Part shown: positions 36,977-49,599 of the stretch, piece by piece
Numbering within the stretch: the first letter of the stretch is position 1
Layout of the letters: each line of letters begins with the position of its first letter
NCBI GenBank assembly: GCA_022605405.1
Contig: JABYQQ010000005.1
Location: forward strand, 1,674,001-1,738,000
Length of the DNA: 64,000 nucleotides
Direction of reading: 5' to 3'
From: Earliella scabrosa
Taxonomy: Eukaryota; Basidiomycota; Agaricomycetes; Polyporales; Polyporaceae
Notes under the pieces: model-generated
What the model was told of the DNA's origin: nothing
What the model saw: only the letters and a program-made list of their open reading frames with translations
The model's database searches: none
Made by a program: the position numbers and the translations under genes

Positions 36977-37660
36977 TCATATCGTGCCGTTCGAGTAGTA
37001 GCGCCATGCGAAGTAAGCACCGAGGACGGCGAGGGGGACAAAGTACATCATGCTGCGCGTACCATCGTCAGAAGACGCGTCGACGGTATGAAGACGAAGG
37101 CGACGTACTTGGATCCCTGCTCAACAGCAGTGTTGACCGCGCTGTGTGAAGAGGAGCTCGAGGGGCCCTTCGTCTTCAGCTCCTACGGAACCGGAGGACA
37201 AAAACCGGTCAGACTAGTGTCGGGATATGGAGAAAATGCCCACGCACATCCGTCTTTTCGAAGTCACCAACCAACATGTCCTTGAGGAGAGCACGCGCTT
37301 CATCTGAGTGCCCAACATCCTCAAATGCCTCAGTTGCATCCCGAGCTAGAAGCGCGTGAGTACATGACAAAATAGAGTTACAGGCGTGAGACGTACCAGC
37401 TTCCGCGAGGATCACCTCGTCGCCTCCAGGATGCTTTCGCCGTGCATGAGCTCCTCTGAGGAAGACGTGTGGGAGGGACCGGTACACACCTCGTCAATAA
37501 ATTTCGTGACATCGTACACTGCGCGAGGGAATTGACAATGAGCTGTCATTCTGGAGGGGACAAGATAGCATAGAGACGTACCCTTCTCGTGCAAGAGAAT
37601 GTACAGGCTGTCCTTGGTCCTGTGCTCCTTGAGCTCAGCGTAGGTGACGAGCTTGGCCAT
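36977..37660 (-). CDS. CYB5: Cytochrome b5, ER tail-anchored
   Basis: About 128 residues in several short exons: [84 protein letters not shown], and a C-terminal hydrophobic segment [19 protein letters not shown]. The axial heme ligands are the His of HPGG and the His of VGHS. The Ser-rich linker and C-terminal anchor fit an ER-membrane electron donor for desaturases and sterol enzymes. The last intron lies in the linker, and the stop is at 36977-36979. Confidence 0.93.
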
Positions 37661-38387
37661 GTCGAGTGAGTGAAGAGGGAGGGTGAGGGAAGGGAGGAGG
37701 GAGAGGGGGAGATGCCGGACAGGAACGACGGTGAGACTGGCGACAAATGAGAGTCGCGCTATATGAGCAGCGCTGTTTCCCACGTGGAAAGCAGGATTAT
37801 GCCAAATGTGTACGAGAGTCCCCTCAACCGGCTCCCTCGTCCGCCCGCTCGTCAAGGACGTACACGTTCTAGCACAACCTGGCCGGGGCATCTCCATGAT
37901 CTATTCACGCGCAGTCACCGCATCTCGGCCTGCTGAATCCTGTTCTTCTCGTACATAACACCCGGCCTTCATCGCATTGCCGGACAAACCGGAGTTGGGA
38001 CGTTCGCGCGATGAGTATGTCAAGATGGATCTCTCGTTGGATGGAAGCTCGGTCGGCATGCGCTCATCATGGCTCAAATCAGAGACAACGGGTGGCAGAG
38101 AGTCAGAGACCTCAGACCTGTCCGTGGCATACGAGTCTGACGAGAGAGCGCTTCCGGGCGACTCGACCATTTCAGGCAGGTTAGACCCACCAGCCGTATT
38201 ACGTAAGGTTTGCGAGGTTAGATCGGGCACGAGTTCAATCTCCGCCACGATCCACACACGCGGAACCATCTGGCAGTGGTCATCACTTTGCTCTGTACCG
38301 CCTCCACCGTGCTCTCGACGCGCCAGCCCGACGCCTCCGACGCGACATACTCCAGCGTAGAGGCTTCTTTGTCTCTTCAGGCCTGCC
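37661..38387. promoter_or_regulatory. Divergent promoter region, CYB5 and FG nucleoporin
   Basis: About 730 bp between divergent starts. Open frames occur on both strands at 37901-38389 (minus, 162 codons) and 37977-38360 (plus, 127 codons). They overlap each other, lack motifs, and the minus one runs into the start codon of the next gene. Neither is called. Confidence 0.4.
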
Positions 38388-41300
38388 ATGGACTACGACG
38401 AATCCTCAGACATCCTTGGGGGACGCCTGCAGGTCTCTCCTCAGCCTTCTTCCGTCTTCTCAGATCCTGGTCAGATTACTTTGTTGCTTGGGCTCGGGCT
38501 GGCCGCGTTGTACGCATGGGTACGTGTGGCACCAAACTACCGCCAATGGAGGGAAAACAGGTATCGCAAGTGAGCAAATATCTGGCTTTTTCTCGCTCGC
38601 GCCACTACTAACTGTACCCGTGCAGAGCTATGCGACGACGCCATGGTATCCCCGATGATGACAACAGGCCATTCAACGTAGCATATGCCGCCGCCTTACA
38701 GGCTCGCAAAGGTACTGATAGGAGACGGGGAGGTCCTATGCAGGGGGAAGTCATCAGCATATCGCACGGCGACAGTGATGAGAGGGCGGCGGAACCGAGT
38801 ACGTGACTCCTTCAAATGTTCTGAGCCTCGCTGCTGACTATTCGGTGTCCAGTCTCTTCACCACATGACTCGACGGTACCGTCAGCGGGTTACAGCAACG
38901 TCTATCCACCCTTGGATCGTATCAATCCGTACGTCCCAGTATGGTTCATCTTCTGTTTCTTGTTTTCACACCCACGGTTCAGAGTCGGTTCGCGACCCGA
39001 TCCACCTCCCATACATGTTCCTATTGAACAAGATCGCTCTCCCCAACCGTTCCCGCCCCCGCTGCCGAACGTTGCGTCTGGTCGGAAGCCTCGACCGAGC
39101 GGCATCAAGCCACCAATCGTCACGCGGTCGCTTCATGGGAAACATGCCTTGGATGATGAAGTTGACTCTGAGAACGAGACGCAAGCGAAGAAGACTCGCG
39201 TGGAGGGGGAGGAACTGATCGACGGCGACGAAGAAGCCGGATGGCATGGGTCTGACGAAGAGATGGACGTGGACCAGGTGCCCGCTCAGCGTGGCTCGAA
39301 GCGTGTGGCGAGTGTCGAGGACGATGAGGGTCTGGAGATGTCGCATGTCCATCGTCTCGACAAACGGGCACGCAAAGTGTCCATTGACCGGTCTCCGCAA
39401 TCGCCCGAAGAGGACATGGAGGATGATATGGAGGAAGACGAGGAAACCGACACTGCCCTTAGGGGCAAGAAACGTGATAGGGCGGAAGCTGGTTCAACCT
39501 TTGGTGGATATGACTCTCCCATGGAGGACGATGAGAAACCACAGCGGCGCAGGCGCAGGCGGACTGTTTCCAACAAGTTAGGTCAGTCGTCGTCGCGCGG
39601 ACAGAAGCGTGGTCGCGACTCGCGTTCCCACGATAGTGACGACTCCGATTCGGAGCTGCCAAAACGGAACTCTACGCGCAAGAAACGCGGACGACGGTCG
39701 AACGATGACATCGTTCCTCTATCGAACGACCCCCTGTGCAAAGGCAGGCGCATCGGCGAGGAATGGGAGTCGAACGGCATACGGTACAAGGTGGGGCCAA
39801 ACGGTCAAAGGCTTCGTCAAGAATTGGTCAAGAAATCACGGTCGTTGTTCCCCATGGTGAGTAGTCCTGGATCCAGTCACGTCTTCGTTGGATATTTCGT
39901 ATCTAACGTCATTGCCAGCCGAGCGATTCTCAGCACCCGGATCGTCGGGCTCATGTGGATGTTTACGTAGAGACCTGGCTCTCTGAAGAGGAATATCAGG
40001 CAGCGAAGGAACGTCACGAGCTAGCATGGCAAGATGCGCCTACCGTTTCTGAACCGCAAACGCCTGGTGACGTTCCGGTGAGTCATTGTCTATTATCCAC
40101 GGTCGGGGATATTGACCGACGCTAAATCCAGGACTCGCCTTCGAGAGCTGGCAAGAGCCTGCTGTGGTCATCTACGATGTCTTCTCGCGAGAGTCCAGTC
40201 AAGAGGGGACCGCTGAGACAATCTGTCGCCACGAATGTTGGCTTACGTCTAAACATATTCCCCGCCCCGCATATCGCCTCCCACCCCAACAGGCGTATCT
40301 CATCAGTCTATCAAGCCCCCGCCTCGCCGGCAACCGACAGCCCAAAGCTGCAGAAGTCGAAGTCATACTCGAAATGGGAGAAGCAGGACTTGGAGGCAGC
40401 GGCTATGTCGAAGATCCGTGACCGGCAACAGGCTGCTCGTCAAGCTGAGACGAAACACGGGTTACCGTCTACCACTACTCCCAGTTCCACCTCAGCCCCG
40501 TCGCAATTTGCTCCTCCGTCAATTGTTCCGCCGACAACGAAGGGTCCGGAGAAGCCGGCTACATCGGCCACCCCCGCTCCTTCGGCTGCCCCGGCTGCCC
40601 CATCTTTCAGCTTCGCTCCTCCATCGGCATCTTCCGCTAACAAGACGACTACATCTGAGCCACCGAAGCTGAATATCCCCTCTGCCACGGTTACCCCGGC
40701 AGCTCCCCCCACGGGAACATCGAAGCCCCCTTTCTCGTTCCCCCCCACTCCCGCTGCCAGCGCGCCTACGGCCCCTGCTGTCACAGCCGCAGTGCCAACA
40801 CCGCAGTCGAGCTCGTCCGTTCCAAACTTCTTCGCGAAGCCGGCAACCCAAACGCCTGCACCCTCTGCATCTACGCCCAACTTCTTTGCGCCAAAGCCTG
40901 CCACAGGTAATGCATCTGCTACGGGTCCAAGTCCTGCCACTGCACCGGCTCAGAGCAGCGAGGCACCCAAACCCACTTTCTCATTTGGCGTGACGCCTGC
41001 GCAGAGTGGGACGTCTGGCTCTGCGACTCCATTTGGTGCGACAAGTGAGGCTGCGAAGACTGAGCAGACCAAACCCGGGGTATCCTTGCTGTCCCGTATT
41101 GGCATGGGCCCTCCCCCGTCGACGCAACCTTCCGCAAATCCCACGTTCTCCTTCGCAAAGCCAGATGCGCCTGCAACCAGCACTCCCGCGGCAGCGGCAG
41201 ACACGAACAAGACCGCTTCAACCACTCCTGCGTCGAGTGCTCCGAAATTCAGTTTCGGAGTCTCGTCGAAGCCATCGAGTGTTGCGCCTGCGCCTCCTCC

Positions 41301-42408
41301 TACGAGTACCGCGCCCGCAGCAGCGTCTTCGACCACGCCTGCTACCACTTCGGCTCCCACATTCAGCTTTGGTACCAACACCAGCACTCAAGCAGCAGCG
41401 TCGTCTGCTCCTGGTCCCTTTGCGGGTTTCGGAAACAAGGACGCAACTGCGGCGACTCAGAAGCCTGCATCTCCATTTGGCGCCCCAAGTAGTACGCCCG
41501 CATCCAATGTCTTTGGTGGATCATCGACGACCCCTGCGGCAGCCCCATCGCCATTCGGCGGAGCTGCGAATGGAACGAGCAAACCTGCGGAAGCTCCGAA
41601 GTCCGCATTCAGCTTTGGTAACACCTCCAACTCTGCACCAACGCCGTTTGGGAGCGCGCCCAATGCAACTACATCCTCGCCCTTCGGAGCCGCACCGGCT
41701 GCATCGTCGTCTTCGCCATTCGGAGGTGCGCAGGCTACGAACACCTCATCGCCTTTCGGTGCTGCCGCCTCGGGTGCCACTACCAAGCCAGCGGAGGCTC
41801 CTAAGTCTGCATTCTCGTTTGGTGGCAACACTGCGCCTTCGTCAACGCCGGCCCCTTCAATATTTGGGAACAGCGCGCAGAACTCCAACACGGCTCAACC
41901 AGACACAGGGGCCCCTAAGCCTGTGTTCTCATTCGGCGGATCCTCGTCGACGCCCACGTTCGGGTCGTCCACTACACCTGCAAGCACGACTGCGTTTGGA
42001 TCGTCAACGGCTCCGGCTCCAGCCTTTGGTGCGTCGTCGGCATCGTCCACACCAGCATTTGGCACGACGTCGACCCCTGCCTTCGGGGCGACGACCACGC
42101 CAGGTGCTGCTTCAGGGAATGCGACCAAGCCCGCGTTCAGTTTCGGCTTTGGAGGGACCAGTGCGCCAGCCACCACACCCGCTGCTGCCCAAGGCGCCAC
42201 CGAGAGCAAGCCGGCTGCGCCCACATTCAGCTTCGGAGGAGCTGCTAGCAATGCATCCACGCCGGCCTCTGGAGCCGCGCCCGCCTTCGGATCGCAGCCA
42301 GCAGCTTCGCCTTTTGGTGCGCCAGCATCCAACCAACAAGGCTCTGGTGCTTTCTCCTTCGGTGCACCCTCGGGCACATTTTCCTTTGGACAGAACGCAC
42401 AAAAGTAG
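38388..42408 (+). CDS. FG-repeat nucleoporin with N-terminal membrane segment (POM121/Nup1-like layout)
   Basis: About 1,250 residues. Exon 1 starts MDYDESSDILGGRLQ and has one hydrophobic segment, ITLLLGLGLAALYAWVRV (about residues 28-45). Exons from about 38625, 38852 and 38983 follow in frame. The next part is highly charged with clusters such as RRRRR (NLS-like). Near the middle, SKSYSKWEKQDLEAAAMSK precedes a long Ala/Ser/Thr/Pro-rich domain with dozens of FSFG, PFG, AFG and VFG repeats, ending TFSFGQNAQK-stop. FG repeats bind importins in the nuclear pore. A membrane segment, NLS region and C-terminal FSFG repeats in this order resemble animal POM121, while the KWEKQDLE element recalls fungal Nup1-type proteins. 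Homology to either was not proven. Confidence 0.85.
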
Positions 42409-42960
42409 ATATGCTTCCCGCACTCTTCTCCATGCATATGTTTCGTATCGCACAGCGCGCATGCCTCTCTTTACATCGCCCTTCCGATAGCTCATAGTGT
42501 AGGATTGTATGTAGCATGGTAATCACCGTCGTCGTCTTGTAAATCATCAGCACACGTCCTCGGTTGGGGCCTCGGATGCCTCATTTCATATGCCTGCTGA
42601 AAGTGAGACGCGACGGTGGCTGGAGAGAAGCATTTGGACCAGCCGCTGAGATGCACGTGAAAGAGGCTGGCAAGGTTCGCGGTGGGCCCGCTGGTCGGCG
42701 GCGGCGGAGGCGTCGACGAACTTGGTCCCCGATCGGTGCGTCTGCGCCCCTCACAACCACCTCGCCTTCGCCACTTTCTCCTCCATATTTCGCGGCCAGG
42801 TGTCTCTCTGTGCTCTGTGTGCGTTCTGTGGGCCCCTGCGCTGCACTTCGACTCCCTTCCCCGCACTTTCCACTCCGAGGACCCTGGCGCACAGTGACCG
42901 GTACATATACCCCTCTAAGCTTCCTCTTCTTCTTGGTTGCACCTCAGCTTCTTGGCTACG
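42409..42960. promoter_or_regulatory. Promoter region of the coiled-coil gene
   Basis: About 550 bp between two plus-strand genes. It has CT-rich tracts near 42740-42880, as often seen upstream of fungal starts. Open frames on both strands show no motif. Confidence 0.4.
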
Positions 42961-45629
42961 ATGCTGTCGGCCAACTCGACCACCACGCCCCGACGCCCCA
43001 TGCCACCTGCAAAGGCTCGCAAGTCGAGCTCGCTGAACTTCGGGCGATTCGCCCCGCCTCCTCCCTACGCCCCTCCTGGGCCTTTGGAGGAAGTGATCCT
43101 GGACTCTCCTATACCGGTCACCGCGCAGTTGATCAACGCGGCTGCATCCAAGACAGAGGGGATTGGACTGCCAGGGACGCCGGGTATCGACGATTGGATG
43201 AACGAGAAGTCGCGGGAGGAGCTCTCGGGCTTGCTCCTGAAAGCGGACGGGATCATCAAGTCGCGCGAGACAGGTGAGTGGTATATCTTCCCATCGTCTC
43301 CCACCGCACGGTTAAAGCTCAGAGCGTGCGGCTGGCAGAGTTGAGCCTCACCTCTGCGCTGTGCAAGACGCTGTACACCGACAATGTCACCCTCAAGTCG
43401 AAGCATGAAGCCCTGCTCGCTCGACTCCCGGGCACAAGGACTTCCACCCCCACGGCCTCGCGCCCGTCGTCGCCGTTTCGCCTGGAGCCTCCCGCACTAG
43501 AGCAGTCCCCGTCCTACTCCGCTGTGGCCTTCCCCGGCTCCCCCGAACCTCCGCAACCGCTCTCTATATCCCGGCTCCGCCGCACGCGCAAGATCTCTGT
43601 GACGCCCGCCGAACTCGCCATGCTCTCAGACCAGAACGCCGAGCTCATCGAAAAGTTAGAGATGCTCGAGACTGAGTCCCTGAAGGCGGACCAAGCGGGG
43701 AAACGGAAGCTGCGCAAACTCGAGCAGGAGATCCAGGACCTGCGCGATGAGCTCGACAGGACGCAGGCGAGGGGCGCCGAACTGGAGGAACAGGCGAAGG
43801 CAGCCGTGCAAGCAGTCAACGTGCAGAAGCGCAAGGAGGAGCGGGAGGCACGGTTGCAGGCCCTCAAGGAAAAGTCGACGTTGGTTCCCGGCTCGGACAT
43901 GTCCGCGGAGGAGATCAGGGACTTTGCGCCGCCGAGCTGGATGCCTGCGTCCCGGTCAAGTCCTATCAAGCGGAGTGCGAGCAGCTCGTCCGCGTCGGCG
44001 GAGACGTCGTATGCTGCATCCGAACGCGTCGTCGAGCGAGCTCTCGCGAGCACGAGCTACGAGGATGATAGTCAGTGCGACGAAGATCCTGAGTCGTACT
44101 TCCCTACCCCTCCTGGTTCCAGCCGTGACGTACCCCCTCCGGCTGAATACGCGATAGTCTCTCAGCTCCTAATCAAGATTCGCGAGCTGGAGGAGACCAA
44201 TGCGCAGATCAAGGAGCAGCAGAAGCTCACCGAGGATCGCATGCGGGCCGCTCAATGGGACGCCGAGAGCATCCGACGCGTATATGACTGTCTGGACGAT
44301 GGAGACGTCGACCTCGAGATCCAGGAGGAAGACGACAGGGCACTGAGTGGCATGGATGCTGACCCCGCACTCGGCACGGGTACAATCCGGTTCAGCAGCC
44401 TTCGCAGGACGATCGTTGGCGACATAAGCAGACTCATGTCCTCCGAGTCCGACGTATTTGCGAGAGGCATCAACAAGGATATGCAGAGCACCGTCCGCGA
44501 CGGGTTGATCAAGGCAGGTACTGGTTCCAAGGCACGCAAGACTGTCGTTGGACTGTTTGACTCCGACCCCGACACTAGTATGGAGAGCGCTGGCTTCTCA
44601 AGATGGGGCGAATATCCTCCTACCTTGAGGGTCTCGCCTGCCTTCCGTTCTGTAGATGCCGGAGACATATCCACATGGTCGAGCTCTGCAACAGACGGTA
44701 TTGCCCCTCCCTCCCCCTCGATAAGTACCCTGCCGACACCCTTGGACGGACCGGGCGTTGGAAGGACCCTGGGCAGCGAACTCGGTAGTGAGTTCGGCGA
44801 CGACTGGGCTGAGCGCGGCATCAATCATCACCTTCGTGCGAGCAGCCTGGTCGATCTTGCCGGCATGTACTCCTCACCCGCGTCCCCCAGCGAGTCTGTC
44901 GCAGTCCTTCCTCCCATATCGTTCCCGACAGTCGACGAGCATTCCGAAGAGCGATGGGAAGGACCCGAACCCTCGACACCGCCTCGCATACCTGACCTGC
45001 AGCTGCAGCCTCCTACGCCCACTCCTGATAAGCTACGCCCATCAAATTCCACCCGACAATACCGCCTCTCCCAGACCGTCCGGGCGCGGACAAGCCGCTG
45101 GGTCGAGGGTCGTTTCCAACCCTCGCCTTCCCTGCAAGAGTCCCTCAGCGAGAAGGTGCTGCGCAAGCGGTCATCGTCCTCGACACTGGGCCGGCGGTCA
45201 ACGACGGACCTCTTCCGCAAAGCAAGCGCGGGAGGGCTTCTCAGCGAGACGTTCGACAGCGCGGTCGGACAGATCAAGCGCGTCGCGAGCAGGGGGAGCT
45301 TCTCTCCACTCGGCTTTGCGTCATCATCCTCGTCCGCGCCGGACTCTCCCAGCACTGTGCGCGGCCGCGAAGTTCAGGTCGAAGATGAGACACAAGCGCA
45401 GGAGGAGGCCGAGGCCGACCGGTCGGTGACCTTGCGACCAGGTGCTACTGTTGTCGATCCCAAGGGTGCCAAGCAGGATGGCATTGTCGGGTTTGTGCTC
45501 GAAGCGTGGCTCTGGCTCCAGTTTGCGATCGTCGTCGCTCTCTTCCTGTGGACGATGGCTAAGCGCGGGCCGAAGGTCGTCTTGGAGGCTGAGCGGCGCA
45601 ACGCCAATCGTGCTGCGTCCAAGCCTTGA
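42961..45629 (+). CDS. Coiled-coil protein with C-terminal membrane anchor
   Basis: About 867 residues in two exons. The start at 42961 encodes MLSANSTTTPRRPMPPA, and an intron (about 43276-43338) joins IKSRET to ELSLTSALC. A coiled coil lies at about residues 215-300 (DQNAELIEKLEMLETESLKA and onward) with a shorter one at about 405-440. Long Ser/Pro-rich linkers separate these from a single C-terminal hydrophobic segment, WLWLQFAIVVALFLW, about 25 residues before the end. This is a tail-anchored layout, with the bulk in the cytosol. Family not recognised; an organelle or nuclear-envelope tether is one guess. Confidence 0.8.
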
Positions 45630-46165
45630 TTCACCTTCACGCCCTCGTTCGCACTTCCCCGTGCACTTCGTATCCTTCGTCTCATAGTTCTATCGCGCAC
45701 CCTCCATCGACGGATAATCCGTACCTTATATCATATAGTGCTGAGTTATTTTGTACCCTCCCCTGTGACCTTGTATAGCAGCGACGCGCATACGCGTAGC
45801 CATCGTGTTCTCTTCGCGCTCTTGACTTCCGATCCCAGTGCATGTTACGATAGATGTGTTTTAGCTTGCAAGTTCCCCCTCCTCGCACACCTGCGTCACG
45901 ACTGCACGACCCCTCCGATGTACTTACGTACGATACCACGACGTGAACACGACGCAATTCAGCCCACATAGCATTACAGCCTATTGTTACGCTACACATA
46001 GTACAAAGAAAGGTGGGGATACAGGCAAAACAAAAATACAGCGAGTAGTTGTGCACGATCCGACCGTTTGACTAGCTCTGAGTTGTCCTGCACACCAGCA
46101 GCGGACGATCACTTGCCCAAAATCCTACACTTGATAGCACGACGAGATGCCAAACGTTCACTCCT
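45630..46165. other. Convergent intergenic region
   Basis: 536 bp between the 3' ends of the coiled-coil gene (+) and the hydrolase gene (-). No feature was recognised; presumably both 3' UTRs. Confidence 0.5.
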
Positions 46166-47492
46166 TCACTTGCCCACGGACTTCTCGAGCCACGTCTGGA
46201 GGGAGCGGTTTAGCTTGTCGGGGATCTCGAGCTGGACCCAGTGCCCGGTGTCGAACGTCTCCACGGTGCCCTTCGAGCAGAACTGACGCACGATCTCCGC
46301 CGAGGGCGCCGCGATGCAGACGTGGTCGCGCGCGCAGCCAGCAAAGTACACGGGGAGCTCGAGCGCGAGCTTGCCGTCCACGGCTGCAGGCGAGGACACG
46401 ATGGCGTCAGCACTACGTCCTGCGTCCATCCACGACACGCGAGTGTGGGGGCGCGGGCACTCACCTGCGTCGTCCTTGCCCATGACGTCCGATGCCATCA
46501 CTTTGAACCACTTGAGGGCGGCGCTGAGGCCGCCTGCCTTGCGCCATTCGGCGAGCATGCGCGCCTTGTCCTGTTCGCAGACCAACCAATGAGTTACGCA
46601 GAAAAGACGCACAATGTTCGCGGGGATGGACGTACCTCTGGGGTGACGAACGAGGCGAGGGGCGCCTTGCTGTCCTTCTTGAGCCACGGTTCGAGCTGGC
46701 CGGGAGGCGCGAGGACCGTCTTCCAGATGTCCGGCGTGGCCGTGTACCAGAGCGTCAGAAGAGACTCAAGCTGGAGAGATGTCAGCTCGGGATGTGCAGT
46801 CGGGTACCACCGAAAGGCAAACGCTTACATGCGCGTCCACGATCTCCTTTGCGCGGTCCTCTGCGAGGAAGCTAGAGGCGGGCAGTCAGTCGAGCCCGCA
46901 TCGCGTCTGAGGCTTTGTAGAGTGTGCATACAGCCAGTACCCGAATAACTCTGTACCAACGGCCTCGCGCTGGGTTTTGAGCACGGTCTTGAGGTCGAAG
47001 CCGGCGAGTGGAGGGCAGTACCCGCTCGCGAGGAATGCGAGGCCCGCGAAGCGTGTAGGATAGTACATCCCGAGGCGCGAGACCAGGATTGAGCCCCTAC
47101 ACGGTGCGCACACCGGCCATGGTTAGGACATGGTTAACGGCCAGGGTGGGGTCGGGACTAAACGCAACATACCAGTCATGGCCGACCACGACGACGCGCT
47201 GGACCTTTGACTGGTCGAGGATGTCGACGAGGTCAGCTGCAATCTTGCTGGGCGCGTAGCGGTCGAGGCCCGCGGGCTTGGACGAGCCGCCGTGCCCGAG
47301 CAGGTCGGGCGCGATGGCGCCGTAGCCGGCTTTGGTGAAGAACGCAACCTGGTGCCGCCAGTCGTACGCGGTGGAGGGGAAGCCGTGTATGAAGAGGATG
47401 GTCGGCTTGGACGCGTCCTTGGGCGGGACGACGAAGGTGCGGTAAGTCTGTCCGGACTTGGTTAGGATGTCCTTGTACGAGCGGGGATCCAT
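46166..47492 (-). CDS. Alpha/beta hydrolase, soluble epoxide-hydrolase type
   Basis: About 335 residues, starting MDPRSYKDILTKSGQTYRTF. Motifs in order: oxyanion segment ILFIHGFPSTAYDWRHQ, APDLLGHGGSS, nucleophile elbow VVVGHDWGS with Asp as nucleophile (the codon for W is split by an intron), cap-domain residues FGYWL and LWYTATPD, an acidic residue in GCARDHV, and the catalytic histidine in FDTGHWVQLE. Asp as nucleophile with HGFP and cap Tyr residues points to epoxide hydrolases (or fluoroacetate-dehalogenase relatives), which add water across an epoxide. No signal peptide was seen, so it is probably cytosolic. There are several introns; exon borders inside the cap were not all fixed. Substrate unknown. 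Confidence 0.87.
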
Positions 47493-48610
47493 GGAGGAGC
47501 TACGACGAGTGGGAGAAAGTGGGAGAGCGATAATAGACGTGGGGGTTGAGAGGAAGTGGAGAAGCTGAACGAGAGCAGTTCGAGGAGGTCGTGAGGCAAG
47601 AAACGTGGTGGTTGTAACCAGGCAAGTGAGGTGGGCCTTTTGAAGGACCGCGGTCTTTGTCCACAATGTCGCCGGGCCGTAGTCGGCTACGGCACAAAGT
47701 CAAGATAGCCGATGGTTGCGTGTACGAGACTACAAAGACGTGGAAGAGCGACATTTGAACAAATCTGTCGTCTTGCGAGCTGGAGTACGTCGACAAGACT
47801 GTCAAGGAGATGGAAAGAAGCAGACTCTGAGCCTAGCCGGGTGGCGTGGTGTGCTTGCATGAGCAATCGTGAGTGGCATCTTTCCCATAAGTGTATCTTT
47901 TGCCTGTAGACTCAGCTTTCTGAGTGGCCAAGCTTGCAGCGTATGCACCACGAGTCCTGAACGCAAGATAATATATTGCGCATGGTGCCTTATGCACACG
48001 CTGAGTCGGAACATCGTAGGCGTAAGGTGGCTACCCGCACTTTCTGCTCCAAGGTTCCGAGTTGTTCTGCGTGTTTGCATGAATTTACCATCAGTATGTA
48101 CTGGCAGAGGATGTCCGTGTACATCCGAGTCTACCATGATGAAAGAGGAAAGAAGCGGGACGCCTGGCCGCCCATACCGTTAGTGCTACAGTTTGGCGTC
48201 GTGCGGAATGATGCGAGAGGCGAAAGTTCCCGGGAGCGCAGACACTGAATGCGGATCATACGAGCTGCAGCCTGAATTTGAATCTCGTCGAGACTTCGGT
48301 TTGCATGAGAAACTGGGCTGGTGGATGGACGTCGACAAGGGATGACCCGACGATGCCCGATGGTTCGTATACACTCCCGTGTTCTCACGACTGCGGGAGC
48401 TCGGACCGCCCAGGCGGTAGCCCATACATAGGCCGGATCGCGTTGACGTCACCTCGATGTCTGCCCTGAGTCCGAGAGCGCCCGGACCCGCTCTCATCCA
48501 GCCCGTCGACGTCCTAGCTCGAGATACTTATATCGACTCCCAGTCTCCAGCCATGCCTCCACACTCTCCACAACACCTCTTTACCACGCATTCTCTCTCC
48601 CACTGGCACT
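47493..48610. promoter_or_regulatory. Divergent promoter region, hydrolase and RCF2
   Basis: About 1.1 kb between divergent starts. Short open frames only. A pyrimidine-rich stretch lies just upstream of the RCF2 start (about 48550-48605). Nothing else was recognised. Confidence 0.45.
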
Positions 48611-49599
48611 ATGAAGGTACGCTCATCCCCGTTGCCCCCATCGCAATGGTGCTCTCATCCAATTGGTGCAGATCATCACTAAGGAAGAGCAGGACGCTCA
48701 ACAGCGTGCCACCATCGTTGGGGGACTCAAAGGCCTCGCAGGAGGACTAGGAGTCGCGCTCCCAGCATCATACTTGCTCTATCGCAGATATCCATACTAT
48801 CGCGCCCTGCAACCGTCGCTCAAAGCCTTTGGCGTCATCCTTGTCGCCGTCCCAGCATTTGTGATCAGTGCGGAGCGTGCGGGCCTGAAGTTCGAGCGAG
48901 AGCAATGGTGCGTCTGTCATCTCTCCCTTCTCCCGTGCTGCACATTGGCTGATCGCGCGCGTCTCGACAAAGGCATGACGCAGGGAAGGCGGAAATAGAT
49001 GCGATCCAGGCGCGCAAAGATGCGGAATGGGAACGTCTCTCGCTCGGCGAGAAGGCCAGCGACTTCGTGAGGCGACACCAGTACGGCGTGATCGTTGGAA
49101 GCTGGGCTGCTGCCATGACCGGTGCATTTGGCTACATCATGCGAGATCCGTACGTCCGAACTTTGTCCACATGGAGTTGGTGACTGCCCGCTTATGCTGT
49201 GGCCCTTCGGTCGCTAGATACCAGAGCATGCCGCAGAAGGTTCGGCCACAATCACTTTTGGAGCAAGCGCATCCCGTTCTGACGTGATATCGCGGACAGG
49301 TGGTCCAGGCCCGTGTATGGGCGCAGGGACTGACCATCGGCATCATCATCGCAGCCGGAATTATGACCCACAAACAGCGCGCGCAAGCCTATGAAGATGA
49401 GGACGAGCGGCGCGTCCGGCACTTGGTGAGTATCCCACTTCCCTCTAAGCAAGATATTGTCTAACTTTGACGTATGCGTTAGCCCGTCGACCACTCGTGG
49501 AAAGACATACTAGACGCGGAGCAAAAAGAGCAGGCGAGGATTGCAGACTCCATCGATGCGCGTGCTCGATCCTCACAAGCGGAGAAGCGAAATTCGTAA
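48611..49599 (+). CDS. RCF2: Respiratory supercomplex factor 2 (HIG1-domain protein)
   Basis: About 215 residues, close to yeast Rcf2. A two-codon first exon (Met-Lys at 48611) is spliced to IITKEEQDAQQRATIVGGLK. Two hydrophobic segments follow (GGLGVALPASYLL and FGVILVAVPAFVISA), then the HIG1 domain: YGVIVGSWAAAMTGAFGYI, a small exon SMPQK, then VVQARVWAQGLTIGIIIAAG. The stretch QKVVQARVWAQ fits the HIG1 pattern except for Gln at the usual Arg/His. The C-terminus is charged (KDILDAEQKEQARIADSIDA). Rcf2 is an inner-mitochondrial-membrane protein that associates with cytochrome c oxidase and III-IV supercomplexes. Confidence 0.9.

Noticed and set aside
37901..38389. 162-codon minus-strand open frame between CYB5 and the nucleoporin gene, with a 127-codon plus-strand frame overlapping it
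   Set aside because: No motif, antisense overlap, and it invades the next gene's start. Better explained as chance frames in a promoter region.
41006..42490. 494-codon plus-strand frame over the FG domain
   Set aside because: Shadow frame of the repeat-rich nucleoporin sequence (Arg/Pro/Leu-biased).
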